The notes: generated by a model from the sequence alone, not told the origin. Positions 25,941 to 34,525 are shown, counted from the first letter of the stretch. The stretch is DNA of 38,508 nt from Lysobacterales bacterium (GCA_030065125.1 JASJDM010000057.1:1-38508); one strand, 5' to 3'. Translations and numbers: made by a program.

Positions 25941-26717
25941 CTAACCGTACCTACCCTCAATATAATTCTCGGTCTCTTCAAACTTGGGCGTGACGAACAT
26001 GGTTTCCGTCTCGGTATGCTCCACCACTTTGCCCAGCAGCATGAAAATGCACTCGTCGCTGGCCCGTCGGGCCTGGGCCATGTTGTGGGTCACGATGAGA
26101 ATGGAATACTTGCCGCGCAACTCCCACAGAAGCTCTTCCACCGCTTCGGTGCCTTTGGGATCGAGTGCCGAACAGGGCTCATCCATCAGCAGCACACGGG
26201 GCTTCACCGGCAGCAGCCTGGCGATGCAGAGCTTCTGCTGCTGCTCCAGGGAGAGGCCGGTGGCCTTGGCGTTGAGCCGGTCCTTGACCTGGTCCCACAA
26301 CAGCACCTGGCGCAAAGCGTCTTCCACCACATCGTCCTGATCGCTCTTGCTGGCGGTCTTGCCCTGACCGTGGATCTGGTAACCGAACAGCACGTTGTCG
26401 CGAATGGAGATTGGCAGGGGATTGGGTCTCTGGAAGACCATGCCGACCTGCTTGCGGACCTGTACCAGCTCCACGTCTTCGCCGTAGATATTCCGGTCAT
26501 AGACGTTGATCTCGCCGGTTATACGGACATACCCGAGCCGCTCATTGATCCGGTTGACGCTCCTAAGAAACGTACTTTTACCGCACCCCGACGGCCCGAT
26601 CATGGCCGTGATGATGCCGGGCTTGACCTCGAGGTTGACGTCAAACAAGGCCTGGAAGGTGCCGTACCAGAGGTTCAGGTCGGTGGTGGAGATGGCCATG
26701 CCGGAACCGCTGTCCAT
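25941..26717 (-). CDS. pstB: PstB-like ATPase with degenerate signature, second system
   Basis: A 258-residue protein from ATG 26717 (GAGG five bases upstream); a TTG at 26753, which overlaps the upstream pstB copy by eight bases, would add 12 residues. Walker A GPSGCGKST (41-49), Q-loop VFQRPNPLP (Q96), Walker B VLLMDEPCSALDP (E180) and the switch His in VTHNMAQA (H211) are all canonical. The signature LSGGQ is replaced by LSLEQ (155-159), which loses both Gly residues that grip the ATP gamma-phosphate of the partner. Alone, a homodimer should be crippled. The adjacent paralogue at 26746-27510 has the opposite defects, so the two probably form a heterodimer. Confidence 0.9.
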   Translation of the reverse strand: MDSGSGMAISTTDLNLWYGTFQALFDVNLEVKPGIITAMIGPSGCGKSTFLRSVNRINERLGYVRITGEINVYDRNIYGEDVELVQVRKQVGMVFQRPNPLPISIRDNVLFGYQIHGQGKTASKSDQDDVVEDALRQVLLWDQVKDRLNAKATGLSLEQQQKLCIARLLPVKPRVLLMDEPCSALDPKGTEAVEELLWELRGKYSILIVTHNMAQARRASDECIFMLLGKVVEHTETETMFVTPKFEETENYIEGRYG

Positions 26718-26745
26718 CGCCGCCTCGTCTTGAGTTGTGAGCTGC

Positions 26746-27510
26746 TCAGCCAAATCTGCCCTCGACGTAATCCCGTGTGCGGGGGTCCGCTACTTCCCCG
26801 GTAAAAAAGTCCTCGGTATCGCCGATTTCCACGCATTGGCCCTCGAGAAAAAAGGCCGTGCGGTCAGCCAGGCGGCGCGCCTGCTGGACCAGGTTGGTCA
26901 CCAGTATGATGGTGACTTCCTCTTTCAATTCCTTGAGGACGTCTTCGATACGCATGGTGGTGACAGGATCGACCGCGATGGAGAACTCGTCCAGCATCAA
27001 CAGCTCCGGGTCCTGGGACAGGGCTCTGGCGATGGTCAGGCGCTGCTGCTGTCCGCCGCTCAGCAGGCTGCCCAGTGAATCCAACCGGTCCTTGACTTCG
27101 TCCCACAGCGCGGCCCGCTCCAGGCAGCGCTGCACGGTGGCGTCCAGTTCTGCCTTGTTCTTGACGCCCGCCAGGCGCGGCGCCAGCGCCACGTTGTCGT
27201 AAACCGTCATGGGCAGACCGACGGGGAGCGGAAACACAACGCCGATGCGTCGCCGGAGTTCGTAGACGTTGGCCCAGTTTCTGGTTTCTTCACCGTTGAA
27301 CCGGATTTCGCCCCCCACTTTCATGGCGGGATTGAACATGTCCATTCGATTGAGGGACTTCAAAAAGGACGTCTTGCCGGCGTTGGCCGGCCCGATGATG
27401 CCGAAGATCTCGTTCTCCCTGACGTCCAGGGATACTCCCTCAAGGGCCACGTGGTCCCCGTAGCGAATCGACAGGTCGCGAATTTCCAGTTTCGGATCGG
27501 CGCTCACCAC
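26746..27510 (-). CDS. pstB: PstB-like ATPase with degenerate Q-loop and switch His, second system
   Basis: A 254-residue protein from GTG 27510, overlapping the pstA stop by seven bases (a second GTG at 27507 is equally possible). It keeps a usable Walker A (GPANAGKT, 40-47), an intact signature LSGGQQQRL (150-157) and catalytic E175 in LLMLDEF. The Q-loop Gln is Pro (VVFPLPVG, P94), the switch His is Asn (VTNLVQQA, N206), the residue after E175 is Phe instead of Pro, and the D-loop reads SIAVD. It should bind ATP but hydrolyse it poorly. Its intact signature can complete the ATP site of the next ATPase. Both genes lie in one overlapping operon. Confidence 0.9.
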   Translation of the reverse strand: MVSADPKLEIRDLSIRYGDHVALEGVSLDVRENEIFGIIGPANAGKTSFLKSLNRMDMFNPAMKVGGEIRFNGEETRNWANVYELRRRIGVVFPLPVGLPMTVYDNVALAPRLAGVKNKAELDATVQRCLERAALWDEVKDRLDSLGSLLSGGQQQRLTIARALSQDPELLMLDEFSIAVDPVTTMRIEDVLKELKEEVTIILVTNLVQQARRLADRTAFFLEGQCVEIGDTEDFFTGEVADPRTRDYVEGRFG

Positions 27511-28373
27511 TTCTTCCTTCCACGCAGGTAAACCCGCAGCGCGATGGACAGGCTGTTCATCAGCAGCACCAGGCAGATCAGCACCAGGGCCACACCGTAA
27601 GGCACGGCTTCGGGCATATCCGGAACCTGGGTGGACACCACGAACAGGTGCAGCGACAGCGCCATGGTCTGGTCAAACACGCTTTGGGGCAGCAGGGGCA
27701 GGAAAAAGGCCGCGCCGGTAAACATGATCGGAGCGGTTTCACCGGAGGTTCGCGAAACCTCCAGGATGACGCCGGTCAGAATGCCGCTGATGGCGTTGGG
27801 GAGCACGACGCGGCGTATGGTCTGCCATCGCGTGGCGCCCATGTTCCAGCAGGCCTCCCGAAACGCATAGGGCACCGCCTGGAGCGATTCCCGGGTGGCC
27901 ACGATGATCAGCGGCAGCGTCATGATGGCCAGGGTCAGGCTGGCAGCCAGGATACTGGTGCCGAACCCGAAGAACAGCACAAAGGCTCCAACCCCGAACA
28001 GGGCGTGGACGATGGAAGGAACCCCGGCCAGGTTGATGATGGCCAGGTTGATGACCCGCGTGAACCAGTTTTCCGGGGCATACTCGCTGAGATATACGGC
28101 CGCGGCAACGCCCAAGGGGACCGAGATCAGCAGGGCTACCAGCACCAGCCAGACGGTGCCCAGCAGAGCCGGGAAGATGCCGCCTGCCGTCATGCCGTTG
28201 GTGGGGCTCTGGAACAGGAAATCGAAATTCACCACGCTGCCGCCCTTCACCACCAGCGTGGTGAGGATGATCAGGACAGGGATGATGAGCATGACCGTCA
28301 TCAAGCCAAAGCCGGCGCGGAACAGTTTTTCGACCCTTTCGTTTTTTTGATTGAGTTCGGTGGCGTCAAACAT
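27504..28373 (-). CDS. pstA: Phosphate ABC permease PstA, second system
   Basis: A 289-residue permease from ATG 28373, of ordinary PstA length and without the insert seen in the first system. Six membrane segments are visible. SVPLGVAAAVYLSEYAPENWF, LAGVPSIVHALFGVGAF and the EAA loop PYAFREACWNMGATRWQTIRRVVLPNAISGI match PstA, as does SGETAPIMFTGAAFF. It overlaps the following pstB copy by seven bases and follows pstC by 17 bases. It would contact one of two different ATPases, so its coupling loop may be specialised for one of them. Confidence 0.94.
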   Translation of the reverse strand: MFDATELNQKNERVEKLFRAGFGLMTVMLIIPVLIILTTLVVKGGSVVNFDFLFQSPTNGMTAGGIFPALLGTVWLVLVALLISVPLGVAAAVYLSEYAPENWFTRVINLAIINLAGVPSIVHALFGVGAFVLFFGFGTSILAASLTLAIMTLPLIIVATRESLQAVPYAFREACWNMGATRWQTIRRVVLPNAISGILTGVILEVSRTSGETAPIMFTGAAFFLPLLPQSVFDQTMALSLHLFVVSTQVPDMPEAVPYGVALVLICLVLLMNSLSIALRVYLRGRKKW

Positions 28374-28390
28374 CCTACTAGCCCTTGCCC

Positions 28391-29311
28391 TTAGCCCTTA
28401 CGCACGCCTCTGACAATCAGGTCGGCCGACAGATTGATCAGGAAGGTGATGATGAACAGGAAAATACCGATGGTGAACAGCGCCTGGTAGTGATCGGAGC
28501 CGTTGGCGGTTTCGCCCAGTTCCGCGGCAATGGTGGCGGTCAGCGCCCGCACCGAGTCAAACACGCTGGTGGGGATGTTGATGGCGTGCCCCGTTGCCAT
28601 GAGTACTGCCATGGTTTCTCCAAAACCCCGGCCGACCCCCAGCAATACAGCCCCTAGCAACCCGTTCTTGGCGGCTGGCAGCACCACCTTGAAAATGACC
28701 TGCCAGCGGGTCGCTCCCATGGCTTCGGCGGCTTCGCGGTACCGGTCGGGCACCGCCTTCAAAGCGTCCTCGGCAATGGAGGTCATGATGGGCGCCGCCA
28801 TCAACCCCAGGATGATGCCCGCATTGAGCACTGTCAGCCCGATCGGCACGTTGAACAGGTCGATGATCAGCGGGTTCATGATGCTGAGACCAATGAATCC
28901 CCAGACCACGGATGGAATGGCGGCCAGCAGTTCCACCAGGACCTTGAGGGCCTCCCGGGTCTTGCCGGTGGCAAACTCCGCCACATAAATGGCGGCTCCC
29001 AGTGAAAACGGTATGGCAACCAGCATCGCCAGACCGGTTACGCTGGCTGTGCCGGCCATCAGCGCGAGAATGCCGTAGGTGGGATTGGCCTCCGAGGTCG
29101 GCCGCCAGTTAGGCGAGAAGAAAAACTCTTTGAAATCGAAGGTGTCGGCCAGGAATCCCAGGCCTTCCTTAGTAATAAATACGAAAATTCCAACGATGAA
29201 GATGATGGCAGAGATGCCGCCAATGAAGACGATGATTTCTACGGCCTTATCGATGTACCAGTCACGATTGCGTTGTCCAACACGCGAGGCTTGGGCCCGG
29301 GCTTCGCTCAT
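28391..29311 (-). CDS. pstC: Phosphate ABC permease PstC, second system
   Basis: A 306-residue permease from ATG 29311, of typical PstC length. It has the N-terminal cytoplasmic stretch and first membrane helix (IIVFIGGISAIIFIVGIFVFI), then AIPFSLGAAIYVAEFATGKTRE, LAAIPSVVWGFIGL, the EAA loop PDRYREAAEAMGATRWQVIFKVVLPAAKNGLLG, and GFGETMAVLMATGHA. It begins five bases after the PhoU-fusion stop, so the two are tightly linked. With PstA it forms the transmembrane path of the second phosphate importer. Confidence 0.95.
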   Translation of the reverse strand: MSEARAQASRVGQRNRDWYIDKAVEIIVFIGGISAIIFIVGIFVFITKEGLGFLADTFDFKEFFFSPNWRPTSEANPTYGILALMAGTASVTGLAMLVAIPFSLGAAIYVAEFATGKTREALKVLVELLAAIPSVVWGFIGLSIMNPLIIDLFNVPIGLTVLNAGIILGLMAAPIMTSIAEDALKAVPDRYREAAEAMGATRWQVIFKVVLPAAKNGLLGAVLLGVGRGFGETMAVLMATGHAINIPTSVFDSVRALTATIAAELGETANGSDHYQALFTIGIFLFIITFLINLSADLIVRGVRKG

Positions 29312-29316
29312 ATCGA

Positions 29317-30375
29317 TCAGTCTTCGCTGCCGCTGATGATGGCCATCAGGTCGGCCAGACGGCTGGAAATTTCCCGGTAAGCCGTTTCATTGTCTGGATC
29401 AGATCCGGACTCACCAATCTCCCAGTCGAAAGCCGCCGTGTGAAACGGAATATCCTCGAGATACTCAGATACCTCCCCTTGAAGGCTCACGACAATGTCG
29501 GCGTCCCCCAGGTTTGGACCCAGCTGTTCCAGAGCCGCGCGGTCTTCCACGGCGACTTCAATGCCTTTGTCCGACAGGAATGTCGATGTGGACGAACTGA
29601 ACTCCGCCACCTCCTGGCCGGCACTGAGGTAAATGCCTGAATCGCCGTGGGCACGGCCAGCGATGGCCACGGCCATGGGCGCCAGCCTGGATTGATCCCG
29701 ATCCAGGAAAAGGATGCGGTAGCGCTTGGTGCCCTTGGCTTCGCCGGTGACAGAAAAGACGGTCTGCTCACTGATATTCTTGGCTTGATCGGCGATTCGT
29801 TTCAGCATGTTGAAGATCACGAAAAACGACATGATCTCGCGATTGGATCGCTGACCCATGTCGCTGAACAGCTCTTCGTAGACATCGTCCAGCGTATTCT
29901 CGAGATGGGCATGCATCTGGGCCGTGGCGACAGCCAGGGCGTCATCGTCGGTATCAAACGCGGTCAGCGCCTGGTCAAGCATGCGGCGCGACTCATCGAT
30001 CAGGGACTGGAGCTCCCGCAGAATGATGCCGGCCGGGGGCTTCTCCAGCCGGCGAACGCTTCTGGCCACGGTCACGAGGTAATCCCCCACGCGCTCCAGC
30101 TGTATGGTCACTCGAATGATGGAGGCCACCAGTCGAAGCACACCGCCGCTGGGAATGTGTCGCGCGATGAACGCGTAGCACAGCCGGTCAATCTTGCGCA
30201 TGTCCCGGTTGGTGATGGCGTCCTTGATGACGATCTGGTTGGCCAGTGAATGATCACGGACGAACAAGGCCTTCCCGCAGTCTTCGATCTGGGTCAGCAC
30301 CGTTTCCCCCATGGACCTGAGCTGGCTTCGCAGTCGAGCCAGGTCCTGTTCCAGCCTCTCTTCGTAGTGACTCAT
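29317..30375 (-). CDS. phoU: PhoU fused to a Cys-less LMW-phosphatase/ArsC-like domain
   Basis: A 352-residue protein from ATG 30375. Residues 1-215 are PhoU: two three-helix repeats with the metal-binding pattern ERVGD at 94-98 and the weaker KRIAD at 192-196, where the first acid is replaced by Lys. PhoU links Pst activity to PhoR signalling. Residues 218-325 resemble a low-molecular-weight tyrosine phosphatase/arsenate reductase fold (RYRILFLDRDQSRLAPMAVAIAG, YLSAGQEVAEF, DADIVVSLQGEV). In active enzymes the first loop is CxxxxxR with a catalytic Cys; here it reads FLDRDQSR with no Cys. It is therefore probably a binding or sensing domain. The gene lies between pstS and pstC, an unusual place for phoU. 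Confidence 0.85.
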   Translation of the reverse strand: MSHYEERLEQDLARLRSQLRSMGETVLTQIEDCGKALFVRDHSLANQIVIKDAITNRDMRKIDRLCYAFIARHIPSGGVLRLVASIIRVTIQLERVGDYLVTVARSVRRLEKPPAGIILRELQSLIDESRRMLDQALTAFDTDDDALAVATAQMHAHLENTLDDVYEELFSDMGQRSNREIMSFFVIFNMLKRIADQAKNISEQTVFSVTGEAKGTKRYRILFLDRDQSRLAPMAVAIAGRAHGDSGIYLSAGQEVAEFSSSTSTFLSDKGIEVAVEDRAALEQLGPNLGDADIVVSLQGEVSEYLEDIPFHTAAFDWEIGESGSDPDNETAYREISSRLADLMAIISGSED

Positions 30376-30415
30376 TCATTCAGCTCCCATTCTGGAGTGT
30401 CTTTCTGCCGGTACC

Positions 30416-31288
30416 TCAGGAGCAGGTGACCGACTTGGCAGGGGCGTAACCCTTTTCCAGGATGACACACTGCCCGGTGTCGCTCATGATCCAGTCCATG
30501 TATTCCTTGATGGCACCGGCGGGTTCACCATTGGTGTACATGAACAGCGGTCGAGCAATGGCGTAGCTGCCGTCGCTGGCGGTGGCCACTGACGGGTTCA
30601 CGCAATCGCCTTCGCCGCCGATGCAGGCCATATTCACATGGTCATTGGCGTAGGCAAGGCCGCTGTACCCGATGGCGCAAGGCGTTTTCTCCACAATGTC
30701 CACCACGTCCTTGGACCCATGCATGTCGCGGGTGCCGAGCTTGAATTCCCGCTCTTTACCCAGCACGGCTTCCCGGAAGTACGCGTAGGTTCCCGAGTTG
30801 TTCTGGCGGCTGACCACAACGATCTGCTGGTCCTGGCAGCCTGGCACCTCCACGCCCAGGTCGGTCCACGTGGTGGTGGCCCCGTTTTCCCCGTAAATCT
30901 CCGCCAGCTGCTCAACGGACATCTGCGTGATGGGATTGTCCTTGTGCAGGAATACCGCCAGGGCGTCATAGCCAACGATATGCTGGACCGGGTTTTGACC
31001 GCTGGACTTGGCCAGGTCAACTTCTTTCTGCTTCATGGCGCGGCTGGCATTGGCGATATCTACCGTGCCGTTGATCAGCGCTGCAATTCCGGTTCCGGAG
31101 CCGCCACCCGACACCGCCACAATGACGTTGGGATCAACCGTCTGATATCCCTCAGCCCAGGCCTGGGCCACGTTGACCAGGGTGTCAGACCCTTTGTTCT
31201 GAATTACCTGTCGCTCGTCGCCACCGGAGCATGCAACGACCAGAACGCCAGCGCTAGCCAGCATAAGAATGCTTTTTGTCATATTCAT
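30416..31288 (-). CDS. pstS: Phosphate-binding lipoprotein PstS, second system
   Basis: A 290-residue protein from ATG 31288 (ATG 31282 is possible). The N-terminus has a lipoprotein signal with lipobox VVAC and C20 as the lipid anchor, unlike the soluble PstS of the first system. Binding motifs are NKGSDTLVNVAQAW (about 31-44), SGGGSGTGIAALINGTVDIANASR (about 60-83) and SRQNNSGTYAYFREAVLG (about 160-177). Several Cys pairs may form disulfides. It leads an operon with phoU, pstC, pstA and two pstB genes and has a strong PhoB box upstream. The family is certain; the lipid anchor is inferred from the lipobox. Confidence 0.94.
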   Translation of the reverse strand: MNMTKSILMLASAGVLVVACSGGDERQVIQNKGSDTLVNVAQAWAEGYQTVDPNVIVAVSGGGSGTGIAALINGTVDIANASRAMKQKEVDLAKSSGQNPVQHIVGYDALAVFLHKDNPITQMSVEQLAEIYGENGATTTWTDLGVEVPGCQDQQIVVVSRQNNSGTYAYFREAVLGKEREFKLGTRDMHGSKDVVDIVEKTPCAIGYSGLAYANDHVNMACIGGEGDCVNPSVATASDGSYAIARPLFMYTNGEPAGAIKEYMDWIMSDTGQCVILEKGYAPAKSVTCS

Positions 31289-31375
31289 GAAGATTTACCT
31301 GTAGTGAAGCGGCCCGCGCAACGGAACCCCTGTCCTGCCACAAGGAACCGCGAAAGCAGGCTTCTTGTATAAAGT

Positions 31376-31397
31376 AATTGTTACAGTTGTGTTACAG
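31376..31397 (-). promoter_or_regulatory. PhoB box upstream of the second pstS
   Basis: On the minus strand two near-ideal half-sites follow one another: CTGTAACACAA (31397-31387) and CTGTAACAATT (31386-31376), period 11 nt. TATACA at 31371-31366 is a possible -10, though it lies closer than usual. The site is about 90 bp before the pstS start. It is the clearest PhoB site in the window. Confidence 0.85.
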
Positions 31398-31427
31398 AAT
31401 AAGGACAGATACGGAGAGACAGGCGAA

Positions 31428-32615
31428 TCAGTCACTTACAGCTTCGGATTTGGGGCTTTCCGACAGCTTTTGGACGATAACCCGCATGATCTGCTGGATT
31501 GTAATATTCTTGTCATCATTGGAAATGATGGGGATATTGAGCCGGTCGGCTTCCGAAAGCAGGTAGGACTGCAGTCCCCAGATCGAATCGAAGTTGTCCA
31601 GATAGCGGTCCGCCCGTCGCTTGGGAGCTTCGCCGCCCCTTCCCGAGATTCGGCGCCTCAGCTGCTTTCGTTTCAGTGCAGCCAGCATGACCATGACCAC
31701 CGTCACCGAATCGTCGAAGATGATTTCTTCCAGCATGCCGGGATAAACGTGAACCCCTTCCAGAATCAGGGGAACATGTTCTCGGACCGCCCGCTGAATC
31801 ACCGCCTCATTGGCCAATGACACCAGGTGGGCCTGGGAGGAGTAACCTTCGGCCAGGAGAGCGTCAGTTTCGGCGTGCTGATGGGCCGGATCCGGCAGCG
31901 CCTTCCACGCTACGAAGGAAGACTCGTGCAGCACCGGCGCAATTCGCTCCGGCAGCAGAATCCGCATCACCTCGCGGAGCATATCGGTAGACACCGACCG
32001 AACGATATCGAGACGGTTGGCCAACTCGGTGGCTATCGTGCTCTTGCCACACCCGGCGGTTCCACCGATGAGTATCAGCAGTGGCCGGTCGCTGCGCGCA
32101 AACTGGGTCCATACCTCATAGCGCCGGGCAACCTTTTTTCCCGCGGACTGACTCAGATGACGGCGAATCAGTTCGTGGTAGTGGCCGCTTTCGATGGAGG
32201 TGACCTGACGCTTTCTGAAATGGGAAATCAGCCGCTGGGCGAACTCCACCGACTCGTCCTGGTTCAATCCCACCGTCTGCAGGATGCGTCCCAGCTGGGA
32301 GCGGGAAAACTGGCGACTCTGGCCGTCGGGGCCCTCGATGATGGTTGACTGGACCGCGTCAGCGGCCGCTCTGTAACGCCGTGCCAGCTCCGCCGTGTAC
32401 TGCTTTTCCAGGTGGTCGGCAACACGATCCCGGAGATCGTTGGAGGTGATTTCCTCCAGCTCGGAGATATCGTCCCGGATTTTGGATGCGATGTCGTAAG
32501 CCGGCTCGAATCCCAACCCAACCTCCTGCAGGGACCGGGTCAGAATGCCTCGCAGGAAGGGTATCCGGTGCTGTTCCGCGCTGTCGACAACCAGTGTCTT
32601 GGCCATAAACGCCAT
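31428..32615 (-). CDS. 2-phosphoglycerate kinase-like protein with two ATP-cone domains
   Basis: A 395-residue protein from ATG 32615 (ATG 32606 also possible). Residues 6-85 and about 90-172 look like two ATP-cone domains, nucleotide-sensing modules known from ribonucleotide reductase and NrdR. Residues 175-385 form a P-loop kinase: Walker A GGTAGCGKS (184-192), VSTDMLREVMRIL, and EGVHVYPGMLE. This is the layout of COG2074 2-phosphoglycerate kinases, known from archaeal cyclic 2,3-bisphosphoglycerate synthesis. Its role in bacteria is less clear. A PhoB box upstream and the Pst operon downstream indicate induction by phosphate starvation. The substrate is inferred from the family and not proven. 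Confidence 0.82.
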   Translation of the reverse strand: MAFMAKTLVVDSAEQHRIPFLRGILTRSLQEVGLGFEPAYDIASKIRDDISELEEITSNDLRDRVADHLEKQYTAELARRYRAAADAVQSTIIEGPDGQSRQFSRSQLGRILQTVGLNQDESVEFAQRLISHFRKRQVTSIESGHYHELIRRHLSQSAGKKVARRYEVWTQFARSDRPLLILIGGTAGCGKSTIATELANRLDIVRSVSTDMLREVMRILLPERIAPVLHESSFVAWKALPDPAHQHAETDALLAEGYSSQAHLVSLANEAVIQRAVREHVPLILEGVHVYPGMLEEIIFDDSVTVVMVMLAALKRKQLRRRISGRGGEAPKRRADRYLDNFDSIWGLQSYLLSEADRLNIPIISNDDKNITIQQIMRVIVQKLSESPKSEAVSD

Positions 32616-32679
32616 TCTCCCTCAGGACGTATTGGCAAACCACTATTGGCCGAAAAGCCTTATGCAACGACCATAGCCG

Positions 32680-32701
32680 CTATGTTACAAAATTATGACA
32701 G
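32680..32701 (-). promoter_or_regulatory. PhoB box upstream of the 2-PGK-like gene
   Basis: On the minus strand two half-sites, CTGTCATAATT (32701-32691) and TTGTAACATAG (32690-32680), have the PhoB period of 11 nt. The first is close to the classic CTGTCAT form. The site lies in the 134-bp gap shared with the divergent Na/Pi cotransporter gene and could serve both, although its orientation favours the kinase-like gene. Confidence 0.75.
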
Positions 32702-32749
32702 GCAGATGACACCGTCGGCCATGTCCGTACGCTGTTGGGGAGGTCTACC

Positions 32750-34456
32750 GTGGAACCAACTCTAGACACAGGCACCATGGTTGTCGGTTTACTGGGTGGA
32801 CTGGCGATCTTTTTGTTTGGCCTCGATCAACTCACCGAGATGCTGAAGGCGACGGCAGGCACTCGAATGCGGGACCTTCTGGCGCGAATCACGACCAATC
32901 GCTTCAAGGGCGTCCTGGCCGGAGGCGTCACCACCGCGGTCATCCAGTCGTCCTCAGTCACCACCGTTCTGGTGGTGGGGTTTGTATCGGCCGGCCTGAT
33001 GTCCCTGCAGCAGTCCATCGGGGTCATCATGGGAGCTGAGATCGGAACCACCGTGACCGCCCAGATCATTGCCTTCAAGGTGACCCAATACGCCCTCGTT
33101 GCGGTCATTATCGGCTTTGTCATGCAGTTCTTTTTCTCCAGCGAAACCATGAAACGGTACGGCGTCATGGTCCTGGGACTGGGCCTGGTCTTCTACGGCA
33201 TGAACATGATGGGCGACGCCACGCGCCCGCTGAGAACCTATCAGCCTTTTATCGATATGCTGGCCCAGATGGACAATCGCGTGCTCACCATTCTGATGAG
33301 TGCCACGTTCACCGCCCTGATTCAGAGTTCTTCGGCCACCACCGGCGTCATTATCGTTCTGGCCAGCCAGGGTCTGATTTCTTTGGAACAGGGCATCGCT
33401 CTGGTACTCGGCGCCAATATCGGCACCTGCGTGACTGCCCTGCTGGCATCCATCGGCAAACAGCGGCAGGCTCTGAGGGCAGCGCTGATCCACGTGACCT
33501 TCAACGTGTCGGGCGTCTTGATCTGGTTCAATTTCATCGATCAGCTGGCCGAGTTTGCCCGCTGGGTGTCCCCGGCCGCCATAGAGCTGACGGGCGTGGA
33601 CCGCCTGGCGGCCGACACGCCGCGTCAGATCGCCAATGCCCATACCCTGTTTAACGTCAGCAATACGCTGATATTCATCTGGTTTACCGGCGTATTTGCC
33701 TGGTGGGTGACCAAACTGGTACCGGAAAAACGCCCCACCGGCCCTTCAGCCATCGAGCCCAGGTTTCTTGACAAAGCACTGCTGGAGACGCCGGCGCTGG
33801 CGCTCAACGCCGCGAGAATGGAAATCGTCCGCATGGCCGAACACGTGCTGCCCATGGTGAAGGCTTCAACCCAGGCCGTGGTCAGCGGCACCCACGCGGA
33901 CCTGGACCATGTCAGGGACATGGACGAGGAGGTCGACATCCTGCACAAGGGCATTGTGAAGTATCTGGGCCAGATCTCGAGAATGAAACTCACGCCCCGG
34001 GAAACCGAACAGCTCTACGATTACCTTGGCGTGGCCACCCATTTCGAAAACATGGGGGACATGGTGGAAACGGACCTGGTTCACGTGGGTCGCAATCGAC
34101 TTCGACACAATGTCACGGTGAGCGATGAAACCCGGGAGATCCTGACTCAGCTTTGGGAAAAAGTCCTGTGGTCACTGGAGACCGTGACTGAGGCTGTGGA
34201 CCGCAGCGACCCTGCAATCGCAGCCAAGGTCATAAGCGCCAAGGAGGAGGTCAACGCCATTGCCGAACAGCTTTCAGAGCGGCTGGTGACCCGTCTGGTG
34301 GCCGAAGACCCGCATCGAACCTCAACCTATCGGATCGAAAGCCAGATCGTTGAGCATTTCAAGCGGATTTACTACTTTTCAAAGCGCGTAGCCAAGCTTG
34401 TGGTCCAGCCGGACGTCATCGAATCCGCCATCAAAGCGCGGAAAAGTGCGGCTTGA
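32750..34456 (+). CDS. Na/Pi cotransporter with C-terminal PhoU-like domain
   Basis: A 568-residue protein. I chose GTG 32750, six bases after GGGGAGG (32737-32743); TTG 32735 would put the start in front of its own ribosome site. Residues 10-310 hold the duplicated NptA/PF02690 core: GVTTAVIQSSSVTTVLVVGFV and TFTALIQSSSATTGVIIVL, the paired QSSS motifs, with EIGTTVTAQII and NIGTCVTALLA after them. About nine membrane helices are visible. Residues 335-560 are a helical PhoU-like domain with EIVRMAEHVL and HFENMGDMVETDL. It takes up phosphate, probably with sodium. It gives this island a third transporter type besides Pit and Pst. Confidence 0.93.
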   Translation: MEPTLDTGTMVVGLLGGLAIFLFGLDQLTEMLKATAGTRMRDLLARITTNRFKGVLAGGVTTAVIQSSSVTTVLVVGFVSAGLMSLQQSIGVIMGAEIGTTVTAQIIAFKVTQYALVAVIIGFVMQFFFSSETMKRYGVMVLGLGLVFYGMNMMGDATRPLRTYQPFIDMLAQMDNRVLTILMSATFTALIQSSSATTGVIIVLASQGLISLEQGIALVLGANIGTCVTALLASIGKQRQALRAALIHVTFNVSGVLIWFNFIDQLAEFARWVSPAAIELTGVDRLAADTPRQIANAHTLFNVSNTLIFIWFTGVFAWWVTKLVPEKRPTGPSAIEPRFLDKALLETPALALNAARMEIVRMAEHVLPMVKASTQAVVSGTHADLDHVRDMDEEVDILHKGIVKYLGQISRMKLTPRETEQLYDYLGVATHFENMGDMVETDLVHVGRNRLRHNVTVSDETREILTQLWEKVLWSLETVTEAVDRSDPAIAAKVISAKEEVNAIAEQLSERLVTRLVAEDPHRTSTYRIESQIVEHFKRIYYFSKRVAKLVVQPDVIESAIKARKSAA

Positions 34457-34478
34457 GCCACTCAATCCAGGGCGGCCA

Positions 34479-34503
34479 CCGGGGCGGCGTGAGGCCGCCC
34501 CGG
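34479..34503. terminator. Bidirectional hairpin between Na/Pi cotransporter and porin genes
   Basis: A perfect 10-bp GC stem, CCGGGGCGGC (34479-34488) paired with GCCGCCCCGG (34494-34503), closes a GTGAG loop. It lies between the stop of the plus-strand cotransporter gene and the stop of the minus-strand porin gene. There is no T-run, but position and strength support a shared terminator. Confidence 0.75.
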
Positions 34504-34525
34504 ATACCGCCCTCGATCGCCATAC

